This document shows, in pieces, positions 4,218-7,299 of a DNA stretch of 7,299 nt. The position numbers and the translations under genes were made by a program. The notes under the pieces are model-generated. The model was not told the origin of the DNA. It searched no databases and saw nothing but the letters and a program-made list of their open reading frames with translations. This DNA is from Georgenia sp. (GTDB taxonomy: Bacteria > Actinomycetota > Actinomycetes > Actinomycetales > Actinomycetaceae), in the NCBI GenBank assembly GCA_027322565.1, contig DAHVRG010000041.1:1-7299 (forward strand), read 5' to 3'. The first letter of the stretch is position 1. Every line of letters begins with the position of its first letter.

Positions 4218-4856
4218 TCAGGTGGGCAGACCGAGCTCGTTGTGGCCGAACTCGGTGAGGAAACGGGGACCGTCGGCCTCCAGCTCGCGCTCGTACGTCG
4301 CGCTCCAGTGCCGGTAGGGCCGGGTCGCCAGGGCGTCGTTGGCGAACCGGGTGTCGTCGGTGACCTCGCTGACGCAGAAGTCGGGGATGGTGAGGTCGGT
4401 GACCGGCCCCCCGCGCTCGCACTCGGCGATGACGAGGGGCTCGTTGCGGCCGAGGAAGGCGTCGATCACCCAGCCGTCCGTGCCGAGCCAGACGGAGTAC
4501 CGCAGCTTGGCGACGAGGTCACCACCGAGCCGGACCATCGCCAGCCCCGCGGAGACGTCGAGCTCCCGCTCGGCCTCGTACCGGGTGCCACCGACGTAGG
4601 GACCCTTGGCGGTGAGGGCGCAGAACGTGAAGGTGTCGGACGCGGCCTCGAGGAGCTCGCGCTCGTCGGCGCCGGCGGGCAGCGAGCCGGCCGGGGCCGG
4701 GCCCTGGAGCCGGATGCGCAGCGCGTACCCGTCGGCGGCGAGGAAGTAGCTCTGCACGATGAGGACGGGGTGCGGCTCGCGGAGCGCGGCGTCGGGCACC
4801 TCGCGGACGAAGAACTTCCGCTCGAACTCGAAGTCGCCGTGACCGAGGTCGCTCAT
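4218..4856 (-). CDS. CYTH-domain protein (triphosphate tunnel metalloenzyme family)
   Basis: A 212-residue cytoplasmic protein of the CYTH family, whose members form a beta-barrel tunnel binding triphosphate-containing substrates (inorganic triphosphatases, class IV adenylate cyclases, thiamine triphosphatases). The tunnel residues can be read in order: FEFERKFFV (9-17) with the ExExK motif Glu10, Glu12 and Lys14; YALRIRL (44-50) with Arg47 and Arg49; TAKGPYVGGTRYEAERE (82-98) with Lys84, Arg92, Glu94 and Glu96; KLRYSV (117-122) with Lys117 and Arg119; IDAFLG (131-136) with Asp132; and LVIAECE (141-147) with the metal-binding Glu145 and Glu147. A longer than usual Ala/Gly/Pro-rich loop (about 51-75) sits between strands. 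No CHAD domain is fused. With all key residues present it is probably active; substrate is unknown, and polyphosphatase or triphosphatase is the likeliest guess. The start is ATG 4856 rather than ATG 4874, see the promoter entry. First gene of a likely unit with the mutase. Confidence 0.85.
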   Translation of the reverse strand: MSDLGHGDFEFERKFFVREVPDAALREPHPVLIVQSYFLAADGYALRIRLQGPAPAGSLPAGADERELLEAASDTFTFCALTAKGPYVGGTRYEAERELDVSAGLAMVRLGGDLVAKLRYSVWLGTDGWVIDAFLGRNEPLVIAECERGGPVTDLTIPDFCVSEVTDDTRFANDALATRPYRHWSATYERELEADGPRFLTEFGHNELGLPT

Positions 4857-4863
4857 GGCGCCA

Positions 4864-4869
4864 AGAGTA
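4864..4869 (-). promoter_or_regulatory. -10 box for a leaderless CYTH mRNA
   Basis: On the minus strand TACTCT fits TANNNT and is followed by 7 nt and the ATG at 4856, the same geometry as the lipoprotein promoter. Neither this ATG nor the one at 4874 has a Shine-Dalgarno, and the ATG at 4874 lies inside the neighbouring palindrome, upstream of this box. The box therefore supports 4856 as the start. The -35 region falls in the palindrome. Confidence 0.45.
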
Positions 4870-4871
4870 CG

Positions 4872-4897
4872 CATCCCGGCCCGGCCGGGCCGGGATG
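4872..4897. terminator. 26-bp perfect palindrome between protease and CYTH genes
   Basis: CATCCCGGCCCGG (4872-4884) is followed directly by its exact reverse complement (4885-4897). As RNA it forms an 11-bp stem with a GGCC loop. On the minus strand it lies 31-56 nt after the protease stop, so a role as protease terminator is natural; the following minus-strand sequence (GCGTACTCTTGG) is only mildly T-rich. It also covers the -35 region of the CYTH promoter, so an operator role is possible. Confidence 0.5.
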
Positions 4898-4920
4898 GCG
4901 AGCCCCCGCGAGTCTCGCCA
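4896..4920 (-). terminator. Second hairpin just after the protease stop
   Basis: TGGCGAG (4896-4902) and CTCGCCA (4914-4920) are perfect inverted repeats with an 11-nt loop, starting 8 nt past the protease stop on the minus strand. It shares its edge bases with the 26-bp palindrome, so the two form tandem or mutually exclusive hairpins. Confidence 0.4.
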
Positions 4921-4927
4921 CCCCGGC

Positions 4928-7299
4928 TCAGCGGGCGCCGATGGTGACGACGTCGAGACCGGGCAGGTAGCCCTCGTCACCGCTGTAGACGGCGCTGACG
5001 ACGGAGATGAGCCCGATCCGCGGGAGGCGGACCTGCGCGCTGCCGTCCTCGAGCCGGACCCGCTCGACGACCCGGAACCCGGAGGTCACGGTCACCGTCC
5101 CGGTCGGCACCGGGGCGCCACCCCGGCCGAGCACCTCGATGCTGATCTCCGGTGCACCGTTCCGCGGCACGGTGGTCGGCGCGTCGATGCTCACCCGGGA
5201 GACCGCCGGCAGCACGACGTGCGTGGCGCTCCGGCTCGTCGACGCCGCGACGTCCTCGCTGCCGGGGAAGACGGCGGTGAAGCGGTGCGCCCCGGCGGGC
5301 AGGTCCGGCGGCAGGGTGAGCTCCGCGGTCCCGGTGAGCCCGTCGACCGCGAGCTCGGCGGTCGCGACGACGGTCCCGCTCTCGTGGAGCTCCACCGTCC
5401 CGGACGGCGCGGTGCTCGCCCCGACCACGGTGACCACGGCGCTCGTCTCCTGGCCGAAGGCGCCGATGAGGGTGGGGACCCGCAGGGTCGTCGTCGAGGC
5501 GGAGCGCTCGACCTCCACGGTGACGGGTGCGGAGACCGAGGGCTCCCAGGCCTCCCCGTCCGGCGTGAAGGCGGCGACCAGTGCGTGGCTGCCGGCGCCG
5601 AGGGTGGCGACCGCGCCGGCGGTGCCCTCCTCGACCGGGGCCGTCGCCAGCACGGTCTCCCCCTGCCGGAAGGACACCTCGCCGGTCGCCTCGGCGGGCG
5701 TGACCGTCGCCGTCAGGGTGAGCTCCCCGCCGGGGAGCAGCTCGCCGGCGACGTCGAGGCTCGTCGTCGTCGGCGCGGCGACCGGCGCCTCGACCGTCAC
5801 ATCGACGACCTGCGCCCGTGCCGCCCGCTCGTTGTGGGTGTGCAGGACGAGCAGCGGGCCCGGGTCCTCGGCGTCCGCGGCGCGGTGCACGGTGAGCTCG
5901 GTCGTCGACGGGACGGCGAGGTCACCGAGGTTGCCGCTGGTCCACAGGTCCGGGGCGAACGGGTCGTAGTTGAACGGGGCGACGGTGTCGACGACGTTGG
6001 TGCCGCTCGGCGCGTACACCGAGAGCGTCGACACCGCGAACGTCGGGGTGGCCTCCGGGTCGAACAGCTCGAGCGGGATCGGGGCGACGAGGACGTTGTT
6101 GTCGAACACCGTGGTGTCGACGTCTCCCCACGCGCCGTTGACCCCGAGCAGCGCGAGCGTCTCGCCGGTGTCGTAGTCGAAGGTCGCCGCGATGGTCACG
6201 TCGACCTCGGGGTCGACCTTCTGCACCACGGTCTGGAGGTCGGGGGCACCGTCGCCGTCGACGTCGGTCACGATGACCGGGAGGGTCGCGGTGCCGAGCG
6301 TCGGCCACTCGCCCTGCACGGCCAGGCCGATGCCGACGTGGCCGAGGCCCGGGTCGATCCCGGCCGCCGCGAGCTCCGGGGCGGTGGACATCGCCCCGAC
6401 GTACCGGATGTCCCCTGCGGCGACCTGCGTCGGCGAGGTGAGTGCCGCGTCGACCGGGTCGAGCTGGGGGCTCGTCGCCATGAGCTCGAGGACCGAGACG
6501 AGGGAGGTCCAGCCTCCCGAGTCGACGTGCCGTCCGGTGATCTCCAGCGGTGCCGTGAGGTCGTCGGACGGGAAGGTGACCTCCTGCGCGGCGACGTCGG
6601 ACACGAGGCGGGGGGCGGCGTGCACCGGCACGTGGAGTGGGGCCGCGTCCGAGCCGCGGGGCGGGGCGAGGACGAGCTGCCCGGAGAGCGCCGCGACGTA
6701 CTCCCGGGGCACGCCCAGGCCGGAGTCCGGGTCCTGCGTCGGGTCGATCTCGCGGGCGAGCGTCGCGGGGTCGGCCGTCAGGGTGACGGTGACCGTCTGG
6801 CTCCGGCCGGGCGGGACGACGACGGAGGAGGGGGAGACGGTGACCGTTGCCCCGCCCGTCGTCGAGGTCGGCTCGAAGCGGGGCAGCAGGCGCACCGGCC
6901 CCCGGTTGTCGAGGTTCTCCACGGTGACCGTGCGTCGCAGCGTGACGGTCTCCACCCCGACGTCGACGACCCCGAAGACGACGGAGACGACGTCCTCCGC
7001 GCTGGAGTCGTAGGCGATGACCCCGCTCCCGAGGGCGTCGAGGGCGTCGACGCGGCCGGCGCCCACGCGGCCGGGTCCGTGGACCGGACCGCTCGGCCCG
7101 GCCTGCGAGTACACCTCGTGGGTGGCCGTGTTCATGATGCCGGCCTTGATCTGCTCCGGGCTCCAGCTCGGGTTCGCGGCCCGCATGAGCGCCGCGATGC
7201 CGGCAACGTGCGGGGAGGCCATCGACGTGCCGGTGAGCGTGTGGGCGCCCGCCCCGGTGCCCGCCGCGGCGGAGGAGATCTGGGTGCCGGGCGCGGCGA
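4928..7299 (-). CDS. Secreted S8 (subtilisin-like) serine protease with Ig-like C-terminal repeats (N-terminal part off the window)
   Basis: The last 789 residues of a large protein; the frame stays open to the right edge, so the ATG at 7222 is internal. The first visible residues read AAPGTQISSAAAGTG, then LTGTSMASPHVAGIAALMRA, the subtilase motif with nucleophile Ser25 (codon 7225-7223). The Asp and His motifs must lie beyond the window. The GRVGAGRVDALDAL stretch (about 75-88) is the usual end of the catalytic domain. A beta-sandwich with VTVENLDNRGPV and VVPPGRSQTVTVTL follows, like the Fn3-type domain of cell-envelope subtilases. The middle part includes a DVDGDGAPD calcium-type loop (6239-6265) and a region I do not recognise. 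Three Ig-like repeats end the protein. I see no cysteine, no LPxTG motif and no C-terminal membrane helix, so it is probably released. Nutrient proteolysis is the likeliest role. Tandem hairpins follow the stop. Confidence 0.92.
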   Translation of the reverse strand, partial: AAPGTQISSAAAGTGAGAHTLTGTSMASPHVAGIAALMRAANPSWSPEQIKAGIMNTATHEVYSQAGPSGPVHGPGRVGAGRVDALDALGSGVIAYDSSAEDVVSVVFGVVDVGVETVTLRRTVTVENLDNRGPVRLLPRFEPTSTTGGATVTVSPSSVVVPPGRSQTVTVTLTADPATLAREIDPTQDPDSGLGVPREYVAALSGQLVLAPPRGSDAAPLHVPVHAAPRLVSDVAAQEVTFPSDDLTAPLEITGRHVDSGGWTSLVSVLELMATSPQLDPVDAALTSPTQVAAGDIRYVGAMSTAPELAAAGIDPGLGHVGIGLAVQGEWPTLGTATLPVIVTDVDGDGAPDLQTVVQKVDPEVDVTIAATFDYDTGETLALLGVNGAWGDVDTTVFDNNVLVAPIPLELFDPEATPTFAVSTLSVYAPSGTNVVDTVAPFNYDPFAPDLWTSGNLGDLAVPSTTELTVHRAADAEDPGPLLVLHTHNERAARAQVVDVTVEAPVAAPTTTSLDVAGELLPGGELTLTATVTPAEATGEVSFRQGETVLATAPVEEGTAGAVATLGAGSHALVAAFTPDGEAWEPSVSAPVTVEVERSASTTTLRVPTLIGAFGQETSAVVTVVGASTAPSGTVELHESGTVVATAELAVDGLTGTAELTLPPDLPAGAHRFTAVFPGSEDVAASTSRSATHVVLPAVSRVSIDAPTTVPRNGAPEISIEVLGRGGAPVPTGTVTVTSGFRVVERVRLEDGSAQVRLPRIGLISVVSAVYSGDEGYLPGLDVVTIGAR
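4931..5773 (-). repeat. Three Ig-like (Big_3-type) repeats at the protease C-terminus
   Basis: Approximate units are 5773-5504 (90 residues), 5503-5207 (99) and 5206-4931 (92). Each has the pattern of an opening Thr/Ser-rich or SxxxDAP strand, then G-x-V-x-F/L/V (GEVSF, GTVEL, GTVTV), then a closing strand: GSHALVAAF, GAHRFTAVF, and the weaker VVSAVYSGDEGY. This matches bacterial Ig-like domains common in secreted actinobacterial proteins. The copies are diverged at the protein level, so they are old duplications. Confidence 0.6.

Noticed and set aside
3273..4970. A 565-codon open frame on the plus strand opposite the mutase and CYTH genes
   Set aside because: It is antisense to two genes with intact family motifs, its translation is Gly/Arg/Val/Glu-rich without any fold pattern, and long antisense frames are expected at this GC content.
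6192..7013. A 273-codon plus-strand open frame opposite the protease
   Set aside because: Ser/Thr/Arg-rich shadow of the protease coding strand, with no ribosome binding site or family resemblance.
1..7299. CRISPR array, insertion sequence, attachment site or RNA gene
   Set aside because: I found no spaced direct repeats, transposase or integrase motifs, terminal inverted repeats, or tRNA/rRNA-like sequence on either strand.

Overview
The window looks like chromosomal DNA from a high-GC actinobacterium. Third codon positions are almost all G or C, GTG starts are used, and several genes have a TANNNT -10 box placed so that transcription would start at or next to the ATG (leaderless mRNA). A secreted subtilase with Ig-like repeats and an Ala/Thr-rich tethered CopC protein fit that group. 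The genus cannot be fixed from the sequence; something in or near Micrococcales is my guess.

Layout, left to right. (1) 2-244, plus strand: the C-terminal end of a gene cut by the left edge, possibly a DUF2079-type membrane protein. It converges on (2) 252-1021, minus strand: two tandem fluC/crcB fluoride channel genes with a 4-bp GTGA overlap. Both stop codons of this convergent junction lie in one perfect 8-bp hairpin. (3) 1081-1731, plus strand, divergent from fluC: a CopC-domain copper-binding protein with a signal peptide and a C-terminal membrane anchor, probably leaderless, followed by a strong hairpin. (4) 1872-2351, plus strand: a small orphan lipoprotein, also probably leaderless, whose 3' end overlaps (5) 2339-3274, minus strand: a PfkB/ribokinase-fold protein lacking the catalytic Asp of the family. 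(6) 3438-4181, minus: a 2,3-bisphosphoglycerate-dependent phosphoglycerate mutase with a complete active site. (7) 4218-4856, minus: a CYTH-domain protein with complete triphosphate and metal-binding residues. (8) 4928-7299, minus, cut by the right edge: the C-terminal part of a secreted S8 subtilase, from the GTSMASPH catalytic serine motif through beta-sandwich regions to three Ig-like repeats. A 26-bp perfect palindrome and a second hairpin separate it from the CYTH gene.

How the genes work together. The fluC pair probably forms one (hetero)dimeric fluoride exporter. CYTH and phosphoglycerate mutase are 36 bp apart and probably co-transcribed; the PfkB-like gene follows after 163 bp with its own ribosome binding site, so its membership of that unit is uncertain. 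All three proteins belong to families acting on phosphoryl groups, but no shared pathway can be proved here. The rest look like unlinked neighbours.

I see no CRISPR array, mobile element, tRNA, rRNA or riboswitch, and nothing that makes a convincing case for a wholly new system. The best leads are the catalytically degenerate PfkB protein beside CYTH and mutase genes, the 26-bp palindrome, the leaderless promoters and the hairpin holding two stop codons. No gene-free stretch exceeds about 165 bases.
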